From: an uncultured Selenomonadales bacterium
Lineage (GTDB): Bacteria; Bacillota; Negativicutes; Selenomonadales; Selenomonadaceae
Length of the DNA stretch: 64,000 bases
Assembly: GCA_946183785.1 (NCBI GenBank)
Contig: CAMHCS010000006.1
Coordinates: 31,381 to 95,380, forward strand
Direction of reading: 5' to 3'
Below the pieces are notes generated by a model. It was not told the origin of the DNA. It made no database searches and saw only the letters and a list, made by a program, of their open reading frames with translations. The position numbers and the translations under genes were made by a program. Of the stretch, positions 1 through 7,851 are shown one piece after another. Position 1 is the stretch's first letter; each line of letters begins with the position of its first letter.

Positions 1-156
1 CGGATCGACGCCGAGCCGGACATGAAGCTCGATTGTCTCGTCAAACTTCGCCGTAGCGGTTTTCTTGACCAGCTCCACCGCTTCGGAAAGACCGTACAGC
101 TTGCCTTCCTCAATCAGCTTCGCGGCCTCCTGATACTTCTTGCCTGCTTTTGCCAT
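1..156 (-). CDS. rplA: 50S ribosomal protein L1, N-terminal part (cut by window edge)
   Basis: The first 52 residues of ribosomal protein L1 are present; the rest lies beyond base 1. The start (ATG, complement of 154-156) opens with [11 protein letters not shown] and continues through the family-typical region ending VRLGVDP. L1 binds 23S rRNA at the L1 stalk and in many bacteria represses translation of its own L11-L1 mRNA. It follows rplK by 60 bases in the conserved secE-nusG-rplK-rplA order, which supports the call. An AAAGGAG-like ribosome binding site lies just upstream of the ATG. Confidence 0.95.
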   Translation of the reverse strand, partial: MAKAGKKYQEAAKLIEEGKLYGLSEAVELVKKTATAKFDETIELHVRLGVDP

Positions 157-216
157 TCAAAAAACTCCTTTCGTGGTACAAACGGCAGTACCTCCCACGC
201 TCTTATGAGCCGATCG

Positions 217-642
217 TCAGTCGACAATCTCAATGCCCATGCTGCGCGCCGTGCCCTCGATCATGCGGGTAGCCGCTTCGAGGTCGGCTGCGTTCAGATC
301 CTGCATTTTGAGCTGCGCAATTTCCTGCGCCTTCGCCCGCGGAAGCTTCGCGACCTTCGTCTTGTTCGGCTCGCCGGACGCCTTCTCGAGATTCGCGGCC
401 TTCTTCAAAAGTACCGCCGCAGGAGGCGTCTTCGTAATGAACGTAAACGAGCGATCCTCAAATACGGTAATCTCCACCGGAATGATAAGACCGGCCTGCT
501 TCGCCGTCCGCTCGTTGAATTCCTTGACGAACGCCATGATATTCACGCCCGCCTGACCGAGCGCCGGGCCTACCGGGGGAGCCGGCGTAGCCTTGCCTGC
601 CAGGACTTGCAGCTTCACGAGCTTCGCAACCTTCTTTGCCAT
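217..642 (-). CDS. rplK: 50S ribosomal protein L11
   Basis: Full-length L11 (141 aa, the usual length). The N-terminal stretch with [13 protein letters not shown] is the hallmark of L11, and the C-terminal RNA-binding domain ends in [12 protein letters not shown]. It forms the GTPase-associated centre on 23S rRNA with L10/L12 and is needed for RelA-dependent stringent signalling. A strong site (TAAGGAGGTG) precedes the ATG. It lies between nusG and rplA in the standard order and is probably co-transcribed with both. Confidence 0.98.
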   Translation of the reverse strand: MAKKVAKLVKLQVLAGKATPAPPVGPALGQAGVNIMAFVKEFNERTAKQAGLIIPVEITVFEDRSFTFITKTPPAAVLLKKAANLEKASGEPNKTKVAKLPRAKAQEIAQLKMQDLNAADLEAATRMIEGTARSMGIEIVD

Positions 643-693
643 CTATGCTTACACCTCCTTACAGTGACTGTCTATCAATAAATTATATAAAAC

Positions 694-1266
694 CTAAATC
701 TTTTCCACCTGGTCGAAATCCAGCTCGGCCACCGTCTCGCGCCCGAACATCTCGACCACCGCCTTGAGCTTCCCACGCTCGCGATCTACCTCGGTGATAG
801 TCGCAGGAAGACTCTCAAAAGCGCCGGAATTAATCAGCACCTGCTGTCCCGGCTGGATATCCACGGAAATCCGCCGTCTGCCGGCGCTGTCGCCGCCAGG
901 CTTCAGGATATGCTCGACCTCGCTTTCCGCGAGAGGAATCGGCTTCGTCGATTCCGAACCGACAAACCCCGTCACACCCGGCGTATTGCGGACGACATAC
1001 CACGACTGATCGTCGACGATCATCTCCACCAGCACATAGCCGGGAAAAACCTTTCGCTTGACGATCTTCTTTCGCCCGTTCTGCATCTCCACGTCGTCGT
1101 CGAGAGGCACCGTGACGTTGAATATTTTGTTCTCAAGTCCCATCGAGCGGATCTTCCGCTCCAGATTGGCCTTGACCTTATTCTCATAACCAGAATAGGT
1201 ATGTATTACATACCAGCGCTTCTGCGGTTCCGGCCTTTCCGCCGCTGCTTGCTTTTCTTCTTCCAT
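694..1266 (-). CDS. nusG: transcription termination/antitermination protein NusG
   Basis: 190 aa. The NGN domain starts at KRWYVIHTYSGYENKV, followed by FPGYVLVEM and the TPGVTGFVG motif. A C-terminal KOW domain (about residues 135-190) contains PGQQVLINSGAF and ends in DFDQVEKI. NusG binds RNA polymerase and links it to Rho or to ribosomal protein S10. The first ~15 residues are a charged Glu/Gln-rich extension. The gene sits 14 bases after secE, as in most bacteria. Confidence 0.97.
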   Translation of the reverse strand: MEEEKQAAAERPEPQKRWYVIHTYSGYENKVKANLERKIRSMGLENKIFNVTVPLDDDVEMQNGRKKIVKRKVFPGYVLVEMIVDDQSWYVVRNTPGVTGFVGSESTKPIPLAESEVEHILKPGGDSAGRRRISVDIQPGQQVLINSGAFESLPATITEVDRERGKLKAVVEMFGRETVAELDFDQVEKI

Positions 1267-1280
1267 CGTCCCGATCCGCC

Positions 1281-1511
1281 TTATCGTAAAATGAGCGTGA
1301 ACAATCTGGAAAAGAACGTATCGCAGACCCAGATCAGCGTACAGACAATCACGACTGCGACGGCGACGACAGCGGTGTCCGTCGCGAGCTCACGCTTCGT
1401 CGTCCACGATACCTTCCCCATCTCGGCCTTGACCTCTCTGAGGAACTTTATGAGATTGAATCCGGACTCCGACGAGGCCGTCAATGCTTTCTCTTCCGCC
1501 AAACCTTTCAC
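1281..1511 (-). CDS. secE: preprotein translocase subunit SecE
   Basis: A 76-aa single-span SecE. The conserved cytosolic amphipathic segment FLREVKAEMGKVSW precedes one C-terminal membrane helix (about residues 46-66). SecE clamps SecY in the SecYEG translocon. The annotated start is GTG at the complement of 1509-1511 with a GAGGA site very close to it; the in-frame TTG four codons later is an alternative. Its place between rpmG and nusG is the conserved arrangement. Confidence 0.93.
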   Translation of the reverse strand: MKGLAEEKALTASSESGFNLIKFLREVKAEMGKVSWTTKRELATDTAVVAVAVVIVCTLIWVCDTFFSRLFTLILR

Positions 1512-1534
1512 ATCCTCAGGCCGCCGGCAGGATA

Positions 1535-1699
1535 TTATTTCGTCTCCTTATGCGGCGTGTGCTTCTTGCAGAACTTGCAGTATTTGTTGATCTCGATCCG
1601 GTCGGGATCGTTCTTCTTGTTCTTGTTGGTCCTGTAATTGCGGTTCTTGCAAACCGTACAGGCCAACGTGATTGCATTGCGGTTCGCATTCTTGGCCAT
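1535..1699 (-). CDS. rpmG: 50S ribosomal protein L33
   Basis: A 54-aa L33 starting [14 protein letters not shown]. It keeps two CxxC pairs (CTVC and CKFC), so it is the zinc-binding form of L33. The ATG is the complement of 1697-1699 and has a GGAG site upstream. It is the first gene of the rpmG-secE-nusG-rplK-rplA run and is preceded by a good promoter at 1764-1792. Confidence 0.95.
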   Translation of the reverse strand: MAKNANRNAITLACTVCKNRNYRTNKNKKNDPDRIEINKYCKFCKKHTPHKETK

Positions 1700-1763
1700 C
1701 GTATGCACTCCTTCCTCGGGAAACTTACACAAAAATAAAACGCGCACAAAACGTCGCTGATAT

Positions 1764-1792
1764 AATGTAGCACACTTGTCCCCGCATGTCAA
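1764..1792 (-). promoter_or_regulatory. sigma-A type promoter of the rpmG-secE-nusG-rplK-rplA operon
   Basis: Read on the minus strand: TTGACA (complement of 1787-1792), a 17-base spacer, then TACATT (complement of 1764-1769). Transcription would start about 55 bases upstream of the rpmG ATG. Confidence 0.7.
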
Positions 1793-1802
1793 CAAAAAAA
1801 TA

Positions 1803-1836
1803 TGAATAAAAAGAAACCTCCGCGCGACGGCGGAGG
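1803..1836 (-). terminator. rho-independent terminator of the tRNA cluster
   Basis: On the minus strand a hairpin with arms CCTCCGC/GCGGAGG (1817-1836) is followed by a run rich in T (TTTCTTTTTATT). It lies just after the last tRNA of the leftward array and before the rpmG promoter. Confidence 0.75.
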
Positions 1837-1845
1837 ATATTTTCA

Positions 1846-1922
1846 TGGTGGCGGAAGGGAGATTTGAACTCTCGACACTGCGGGTATGAACCGCATGCTC
1901 TAGCCAACTGAGCTATTCCGCC
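1846..1922 (-). tRNA. tRNA-Met (CAU), elongator type
   Basis: 77 bases with an encoded CCA. Acceptor stem GGCGGAA/TTCCGCC is fully paired with discriminator A. The anticodon loop TTCATAC gives CAU. A paired 1:72 position and the lack of three G-C pairs at the base of the anticodon stem separate it from the two initiator tRNAs nearby. A CAU tRNA later modified to read AUA (Ile2) cannot be fully excluded. Confidence 0.9.
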
Positions 1923-1937
1923 AAATCAATATATTAA

Positions 1938-2013
1938 TGGAGCTGATGACCGGGATTGAACCGGTGACCTTATCCTTACCAAGGATACGCTCTGCCGACT
2001 GAGCTACATCAGC
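1938..2013 (-). tRNA. tRNA-Thr (GGU)
   Basis: 76 bases with an encoded CCA. Acceptor stem GCTGATG/CATCAGC, anticodon stem TATCC/GGATA, loop TTGGTAA, anticodon GGU. Second-last gene of the leftward tRNA array. Confidence 0.95.
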
Positions 2014-2023
2014 GCATTGTGCC

Positions 2024-2099
<76 letters not shown>

Positions 2100-2105
2100 A
2101 TATGA

Positions 2106-2191
2106 TGGTGGGCAGGGTTGGATTCGAACCAACGTAGCCGTTAAGCGACAGATTTACAGTCTGTTCCCTTTAACCACTCGGGCACCTACCC
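2106..2191 (-). tRNA. tRNA-Tyr (GUA)
   Basis: 86 bases, class II with a long variable arm and encoded CCA. Acceptor stem GGGTAGG/CCTGCCC, anticodon loop CTGTAAA giving GUA. Confidence 0.95.
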
Positions 2192-2194
2192 ATT

Positions 2195-2270
<76 letters not shown>

Positions 2271-2301
2271 ACGTCACGATACTATCGGCTGACAGATTAA
2301 A

Positions 2302-2330
2302 ATAATATCATAAAAAAAAACGTTTGTAAA
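2302..2330 (-). promoter_or_regulatory. promoter of the fMet-Tyr-fMet-Thr-Met tRNA array
   Basis: Minus strand: TTTACA (complement of 2325-2330), 17-base spacer that includes nine T, and TATTAT (complement of 2302-2307). It lies about 30 bases upstream of the first mature tRNA end. Confidence 0.7.
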
Positions 2331-2400
2331 GTCTTTTGTTTCTCAAAAAATGCGTTTGTGACAAATATCCTAAACGCTTACGCAGCAAACTTCCCACCCC

Positions 2401-4611
2401 TCATCCTAATACCTTCCCGTCCACATCTCTTCCTCCTTTGTAAACCAACGAAAGCATTGTAATGTCGTCAGTCTGCTCCGCCTCGCCCACATGCAGGGCG
2501 ACGTCCGAGCGGACGGCCTCTAAAATCTCCTTGGCCGAAATATCCGATACGTCTATGCGGTTCAGCGTCTCCAACAGCCGGTCCTCTCCGTAAAGCTCCT
2601 CTTTCTCATTCAGAGCCTCGGTTACGCCGTCCGTGTACAGAAACAATACATCCCCAGGGGCAAGCACCGTTTCCTGTTTTTGATAGTTTATCCCTTTCCT
2701 TCCCCCAAGAACGAAATTGCGGGCCACCGCAAGAAAGGAGAACCTGCTCTCCCCTGCTCGATAGACCAAGGGCGGATTGTGCCCCGCATTCACATACTCG
2801 AACATTCCTGTCCGCAGGTCCAGGATACCGATAAAGGCGGTCACGAACATCCTCTCCGTATTCTCCTGCCGCAGTTGATCATTGACACGGGCAACCAGTT
2901 CCCCGAGACTTCCGCAATTCGTCCCTAAAACAAAATCCTTCAGCATCGTCTTAGCGATGACCATGAACAGCGCCGCGCCGGTCCCCTTGCCGGACACGTC
3001 GGCCATGGTGACGGCCAAATGGTTGTCGTCCACCAGATAGAAATCATAGAAGTCGCCCCCGACTTCCTTGGCCGCTTCCATGGAAGCATAGAGATCCACT
3101 TCGGTCCGATCCGGATAGGCAGGGAATCGATGGGGGATCATGCCGGTCTGGATGTTTGCGGCCAGGTCCAGATCTGCGGATATTCGCTCCTTCTCTGCCG
3201 TGATATGTGAAAGATTCTCCATGTACGCCTTCAGGTCTCTCGTCATATCATTGACAGAATTTGCCAAATCCTCCACTTCGTCCCCTGTATTGATAAGGAT
3301 CTTTTTATCCAGGTTCCCGGTTGCAATTTCCCGCACGCCCTCCGTCAGGGCTATAATCGGGCTCACGAAACGGTTGGCCGCCAGACGGCTGATAAAGAAC
3401 AGCACCGTCATAATCACTGCCAGACGCAGCGTCATCTCCAAAAGGTTATCCCTGAAGAATGCTTGCATAGAATCGGCAAAGTCATCCACATTCTCGGCAA
3501 CGGATTCTCTCACAGCCTGAACCACATCCATGACCTCGTTCGCCCGGATCAAAGAGCCGTAACTCCAGCCCACTGAAGAAATCGGAGCATAGGCAAGAAA
3601 ATACGCTTCGCCGTTTAATGTCACCGATGCAACATTATGTTCGCCAGCTACCATACGAGCAGCCTCCGCCGCCAAGCTTTCCTCCGTTCCTCTTCGTAAA
3701 TCCCGACGTTCATCAGATACCGACAGGATACCGTCCTGCTCAGAAGAAAAAACAATTTCCCCCTTGTCATTCAAGGTGAAATATGTGCCGCTTCCCTTGA
3801 TTCCCTTTATGCCTTCATCCCGCATGAACCGGGAGAATGACCGCAGACTGAAACCGATGCCCGCGACCCCGGCCAATCCATGTGCATCCCAGTATGGAAC
3901 GGCATAATCGAATATCGGAAAGCCGTCGCTGCCCATGTATAACTCCGTTGTCGTCGGCTTTCCCTCTGCCACTGCCGCCCGATACCAGGGCCTTTCCTTC
4001 GGATTATACGAGGACAGGAATTCTTCCGTAAAGACTACCTGCTCCTGCCCTGACGGCAAAATGTCCGCGCAGAACATATAGCCTTTTTCTGACGCCAGAT
4101 AAATGGAGCCGGAATAGTCCAAATAAAAACTCGCTGTATTCTCAATCGTATCAACGATTCCGGCAACCCTATCGATTTCAGGGGATATTGCCGCCATGGC
4201 TTCCGGGGTTCTCACTTCAGGAGAATAAAAAAGATAAACCTCTCCGGATCTGATTGCCTGCCTGTTTGGATCCGGTATGTTTCTATGCCCTGCTCCGTCC
4301 ATTTTGACGAGAAGCCTTTCCATCATCAGGGCAATATGCTTCGTGCCTTCCTTAAGGCTATTCATCTCCCGATCTATTTGCGCAGCCCTTATTTGGGCAT
4401 GGGTCAGAAGCCGTTTACGGGCGAGATCTTTTCCAAAGGTTTCCGTAAAGTCTTCAGCAAAATCCCCCATCATCTCCCCGTTTTCCATGGCATCATTCTG
4501 TGCGCCGAATATATTCATCAGCAGTGCCGCACTCAGAGCAAAAAAACACAGCGCCACAGCAGACAACATCAAGGAAAAGGCTCTCCGACGAATGCTCTTT
4601 TTTGTAGCCAT
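2401..4611 (-). CDS. membrane-bound SpoIIE/RsbU-type serine phosphatase with dCache sensor (paralogue 2)
   Basis: 736 aa. A membrane helix near residues 15-35 is followed by an extracytoplasmic dCache-like sensor, a second helix near 393-412, a HAMP segment starting around TEGVREIATGNLDKK, and a PP2C-like SpoIIE phosphatase domain. Metal-site motifs GGDFYD, VSGKGTGAA, LYTDGVTEA and DDITM are intact. Such enzymes dephosphorylate anti-sigma antagonists with a STAS domain, as RsbU does for RsbV; the STAS protein at 21376-21678 is the obvious local substrate (inference). The gene lies 7 bases after its paralogue, with its ribosome binding site overlapping that gene's stop. The last ~296 residues before the tail are identical to the paralogue, whereas the sensor halves are only distantly alike. 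It ends with a short unique tail after DDITM. Confidence 0.9.
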   Translation of the reverse strand: MATKKSIRRRAFSLMLSAVALCFFALSAALLMNIFGAQNDAMENGEMMGDFAEDFTETFGKDLARKRLLTHAQIRAAQIDREMNSLKEGTKHIALMMERLLVKMDGAGHRNIPDPNRQAIRSGEVYLFYSPEVRTPEAMAAISPEIDRVAGIVDTIENTASFYLDYSGSIYLASEKGYMFCADILPSGQEQVVFTEEFLSSYNPKERPWYRAAVAEGKPTTTELYMGSDGFPIFDYAVPYWDAHGLAGVAGIGFSLRSFSRFMRDEGIKGIKGSGTYFTLNDKGEIVFSSEQDGILSVSDERRDLRRGTEESLAAEAARMVAGEHNVASVTLNGEAYFLAYAPISSVGWSYGSLIRANEVMDVVQAVRESVAENVDDFADSMQAFFRDNLLEMTLRLAVIMTVLFFISRLAANRFVSPIIALTEGVREIATGNLDKKILINTGDEVEDLANSVNDMTRDLKAYMENLSHITAEKERISADLDLAANIQTGMIPHRFPAYPDRTEVDLYASMEAAKEVGGDFYDFYLVDDNHLAVTMADVSGKGTGAALFMVIAKTMLKDFVLGTNCGSLGELVARVNDQLRQENTERMFVTAFIGILDLRTGMFEYVNAGHNPPLVYRAGESRFSFLAVARNFVLGGRKGINYQKQETVLAPGDVLFLYTDGVTEALNEKEELYGEDRLLETLNRIDVSDISAKEILEAVRSDVALHVGEAEQTDDITMLSLVYKGGRDVDGKVLG
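2455..3347 (-). repeat. 893-bp direct repeat, copy in paralogue 2
   Basis: By eye this block is base-for-base the same as 4643-5535 (constant offset 2188). It covers the HAMP segment and the whole SpoIIE domain. Outside it the two genes diverge abruptly at both ends, which indicates very recent duplication or gene conversion. Confidence 0.9.
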
Positions 4612-4618
4612 GATGATA

Positions 4619-6802
4619 TCACCCTAAAAAACGTATGCCCATCATTGTAATGTCGTCAGTCTGCTCCGCCTCGCCCACATGCAGGGCGACGTCCGAGCGG
4701 ACGGCCTCTAAAATCTCCTTGGCCGAAATATCCGATACGTCTATGCGGTTCAGCGTCTCCAACAGCCGGTCCTCTCCGTAAAGCTCCTCTTTCTCATTCA
4801 GAGCCTCGGTTACGCCGTCCGTGTACAGAAACAATACATCCCCAGGGGCAAGCACCGTTTCCTGTTTTTGATAGTTTATCCCTTTCCTTCCCCCAAGAAC
4901 GAAATTGCGGGCCACCGCAAGAAAGGAGAACCTGCTCTCCCCTGCTCGATAGACCAAGGGCGGATTGTGCCCCGCATTCACATACTCGAACATTCCTGTC
5001 CGCAGGTCCAGGATACCGATAAAGGCGGTCACGAACATCCTCTCCGTATTCTCCTGCCGCAGTTGATCATTGACACGGGCAACCAGTTCCCCGAGACTTC
5101 CGCAATTCGTCCCTAAAACAAAATCCTTCAGCATCGTCTTAGCGATGACCATGAACAGCGCCGCGCCGGTCCCCTTGCCGGACACGTCGGCCATGGTGAC
5201 GGCCAAATGGTTGTCGTCCACCAGATAGAAATCATAGAAGTCGCCCCCGACTTCCTTGGCCGCTTCCATGGAAGCATAGAGATCCACTTCGGTCCGATCC
5301 GGATAGGCAGGGAATCGATGGGGGATCATGCCGGTCTGGATGTTTGCGGCCAGGTCCAGATCTGCGGATATTCGCTCCTTCTCTGCCGTGATATGTGAAA
5401 GATTCTCCATGTACGCCTTCAGGTCTCTCGTCATATCATTGACAGAATTTGCCAAATCCTCCACTTCGTCCCCTGTATTGATAAGGATCTTTTTATCCAG
5501 GTTCCCGGTTGCAATTTCCCGCACGCCCTCCGTCAATTTAAGGACGGGTTCCACAAATCGTTTTGCCGATCTGCAGCTTCTGAAATACAGTCCCCCGAAG
5601 ACCAGCAGCAGGAGCAATGCCAGCTTCCATAGATTTCCTACCAGAGAAGAATGCATCCTCGCAGCAAAATTCCCTTCTCCTGTTGATATACTATCCCGTG
5701 CAGTCTTCACAGACGACATGGCTTTCTCCCGATCGATGAGCGTACCGAAACTCCATCCTACGGACGGAATGGGCACATAGGCAAGTTCATATTCCCTTCC
5801 TTCTAACGTCACACGGGCAATTCCGCTCTTTCCTGCCACCATGTCCTTTGCCGCCTGTGCAATCGTCGGCTCCGATATGTTCCTGAGATCCGCGGCGCCC
5901 TCGAAAGAAACCGCCAAAGGTCCCTCCTTCAGAGAAGAAAACATAACCGTTCCGTTTTGGTTCAGGGCAAAATTGATATCTGTGTCGGAAATGGACCGGT
6001 CCGCCATTATCCGATACAAGGAATCCAACTGCAGGGCAATACCCGCCACGCCTGCGAATTGTTGCCCGCTGTAATAGGGCGAGTAGCAAATAACTATCGA
6101 TGAATGTTCGTTTTCGGTATAGATAACAGTAAACTCTCCCTTTCCGGCTTGTTCCGCCTTCTGATACCGAGAGATGTTTCGGGAGGCGAACGCCGGATGG
6201 TTCTCCACTGTGCGGATAATTTCGTAGTCATTTTCTTCGGAAAAGAGGTTTGCGCAAATCAAGTAGCCGTCCCGAGAAGCGACAAAACTGGAACTTTGAT
6301 ATTTCTGATACGAGTGTAATATGATTTCGAGATCATCTGCGATATTGGATGCCAACCCTATTTCCTCCGATAATGCGGAGTCCATCTCCTCTGGGTTCTT
6401 GGCTGCGGGCGTGAAAAGAACATACGCTTCTCCCGAGGATACGCGCTGTCCTGCAGGGGACGGAAGGCGACGGAGCGAATACCGCTCGGGATGTGCCAAA
6501 ATCCTCTCCATGGAATTTGCGATATACTGCGCGTCCTTCTTGAGGAAGTCTAACTCATGATTTACCAGCCGTGCTTTCCCCTGCGCCACTTCTTCCAAAT
6601 GCCGCTTGGTTTGGTCAACGGCCTTTTCCTCCCAAATGGCAAGGACAGAGTTCCCCATGGTTTCGGCGTTTTCCATCACTATATCCTGAACGCCGTAGAT
6701 ACTCCGAAGAGAGACCGTTCCCATGGCTAAAAGGGACAGCAGACCTGCCCCTAAAAGAAACCGCAGAATCCTCCGTTGGATGTCTATTCTTCGTTTCCCC
6801 AT
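4619..6802 (-). CDS. membrane-bound SpoIIE/RsbU-type serine phosphatase with dCache sensor (paralogue 1)
   Basis: About 727 aa from the ATG at the complement of 6800-6802, which follows GGGGAAGGAA closely. An ATG seven codons upstream (6821-6823) is possible but has no visible ribosome binding site. Architecture matches its neighbour: helix, extracytoplasmic dCache-like sensor (~residues 35-385), second helix, HAMP, SpoIIE phosphatase with GGDFYD, VSGKGTGAA, LYTDGVTEA and DDITM. It stops a few residues after DDITM with MGIRFLG. The sensor differs strongly from the downstream copy, so the pair probably reads two ligands into one output. It is 173 bases downstream of the UPF0489 gene and could be the tail of the RiPP operon. 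Confidence 0.9.
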   Translation of the reverse strand: MGKRRIDIQRRILRFLLGAGLLSLLAMGTVSLRSIYGVQDIVMENAETMGNSVLAIWEEKAVDQTKRHLEEVAQGKARLVNHELDFLKKDAQYIANSMERILAHPERYSLRRLPSPAGQRVSSGEAYVLFTPAAKNPEEMDSALSEEIGLASNIADDLEIILHSYQKYQSSSFVASRDGYLICANLFSEENDYEIIRTVENHPAFASRNISRYQKAEQAGKGEFTVIYTENEHSSIVICYSPYYSGQQFAGVAGIALQLDSLYRIMADRSISDTDINFALNQNGTVMFSSLKEGPLAVSFEGAADLRNISEPTIAQAAKDMVAGKSGIARVTLEGREYELAYVPIPSVGWSFGTLIDREKAMSSVKTARDSISTGEGNFAARMHSSLVGNLWKLALLLLLVFGGLYFRSCRSAKRFVEPVLKLTEGVREIATGNLDKKILINTGDEVEDLANSVNDMTRDLKAYMENLSHITAEKERISADLDLAANIQTGMIPHRFPAYPDRTEVDLYASMEAAKEVGGDFYDFYLVDDNHLAVTMADVSGKGTGAALFMVIAKTMLKDFVLGTNCGSLGELVARVNDQLRQENTERMFVTAFIGILDLRTGMFEYVNAGHNPPLVYRAGESRFSFLAVARNFVLGGRKGINYQKQETVLAPGDVLFLYTDGVTEALNEKEELYGEDRLLETLNRIDVSDISAKEILEAVRSDVALHVGEAEQTDDITMMGIRFLG
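4643..5535 (-). repeat. 893-bp direct repeat, copy in paralogue 1
   Basis: Partner of 2455-3347. Both breakpoints are sharp: upstream, the sequences split at the LTEGV codons; downstream, directly after the DDITM codons. Confidence 0.9.
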
Positions 6803-6975
6803 TTTCCTTCCCCGCAACGGCATCAAACAACAAGGAGATTGCCTCTTCTTATATCGGGCTTCGTCAATCCTCGGGCTTCAAGACGGCATTGGCTCTTGTC
6901 GGCTTAAGCGCTGCAATCGCCGCCGTCTTCCTTTAGACGGGCAATTTCCTGCCTTTGGCCTTGTTCTGCATATCC

Positions 6976-7851
6976 CTATAACTGTAAGAATTCCAGCTCC
7001 ATAACCTCTGAAAGCCGTGACAAAAACTCCCTTTCCACGAACGCCGCACGATCATGGGGCAAGTATCCCGAAAACGAAGAACGGCAGATATCGATCGCCA
7101 TAGGAACTGCTCCAGATGCCGCCAAATACGCAAGGAGCCGTTCGATGCGGCGGACAATCGTTTCTTCATCAGCAAGCCCGGGCGGGAGAAAATGCTCCCG
7201 ATAGACAAGATAATACTTCCCGGCGTCCGCTTTGACATGTAACAGCCTTCGGGGCAATATCCGGAAAGGATGATTTTTATCCGCCCAATATTCCTCATAG
7301 GCCTCGGCGGTAATCTCCAAACGTTTTTCCGGCACACTGGACAGACTGTCGTCCCAGCAGAAATAGTCCAAGTCCACGTCCAGCACGATTTTTCCCAAAG
7401 GAGCGGGATGTTCTTCCAGCCCGCCGTTTATCCATGTAAAAAAATGATAGCCGCTGGACGGGTCCTTTTTCTTCGGCGCATGGAGAAACGGAACATAGTC
7501 CCAGCATTTTAGCTCGCTTTCCGACCGGCGGAAGACAACCTTTTCCTTTGGGCAGACGTCCATCGGCTGAATGTTTTTCAGAATGTGCACCGTTGAAAAA
7601 AAACCATAGTAAACGGCAGGGATAATGAAGTCCGCTATGCCCAGGGCACGGTCCAGGCACTGCCGCGCCTCAGCAGCCGTCTCAATCCTTAGGCTGAAAT
7701 CCCAGTCGTAGCCTCCGCACTCCATATCGTCATGATGGTCAATATGCAGGAGATAGTTACCCATTGCGGGAATGATCCCCTTCTCCCGAAATAAATGCCA
7801 GGCCACGAAGGCCTCATGATGCTCGTCGACAAAAATAACAGGAATATTCAT
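6976..7851 (-). CDS. UPF0489 family protein, candidate peptide arginase
   Basis: 291 aa of the UPF0489 family, which has an arginase-like metal site. Visible motifs are DHHDD at residues 38-42 and DVDLD at 158-162, matching the two Asp/His clusters that bind the two Mn ions in arginases. Members of this family encoded in RiPP clusters (OspR type) convert peptidyl arginine to ornithine and release urea. Here the gene is translationally coupled to tolC (its ATG overlaps the tolC TGA), so it belongs to the precursor/export operon. The three precursors end in R-x-R-W, giving it plausible substrates. The family is recognised from sequence; peptide arginase activity is inferred from motif and context. 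A small-molecule ureohydrolase role is the alternative. Confidence 0.75.
   Translation of the reverse strand: MNIPVIFVDEHHEAFVAWHLFREKGIIPAMGNYLLHIDHHDDMECGGYDWDFSLRIETAAEARQCLDRALGIADFIIPAVYYGFFSTVHILKNIQPMDVCPKEKVVFRRSESELKCWDYVPFLHAPKKKDPSSGYHFFTWINGGLEEHPAPLGKIVLDVDLDYFCWDDSLSSVPEKRLEITAEAYEEYWADKNHPFRILPRRLLHVKADAGKYYLVYREHFLPPGLADEETIVRRIERLLAYLAASGAVPMAIDICRSSFSGYLPHDRAAFVEREFLSRLSEVMELEFLQL

Noticed and set aside
664..700. Internal promoter before rplK
   Set aside because: A TATAAT is present on the minus strand, but no matching -35 box lies 16-18 bases upstream.
6827..6975. Promoter for the two phosphatases
   Set aside because: A TTGACG and a TATAAG occur on the minus strand but only 8 bases apart; read-through from the RiPP operon is as likely.
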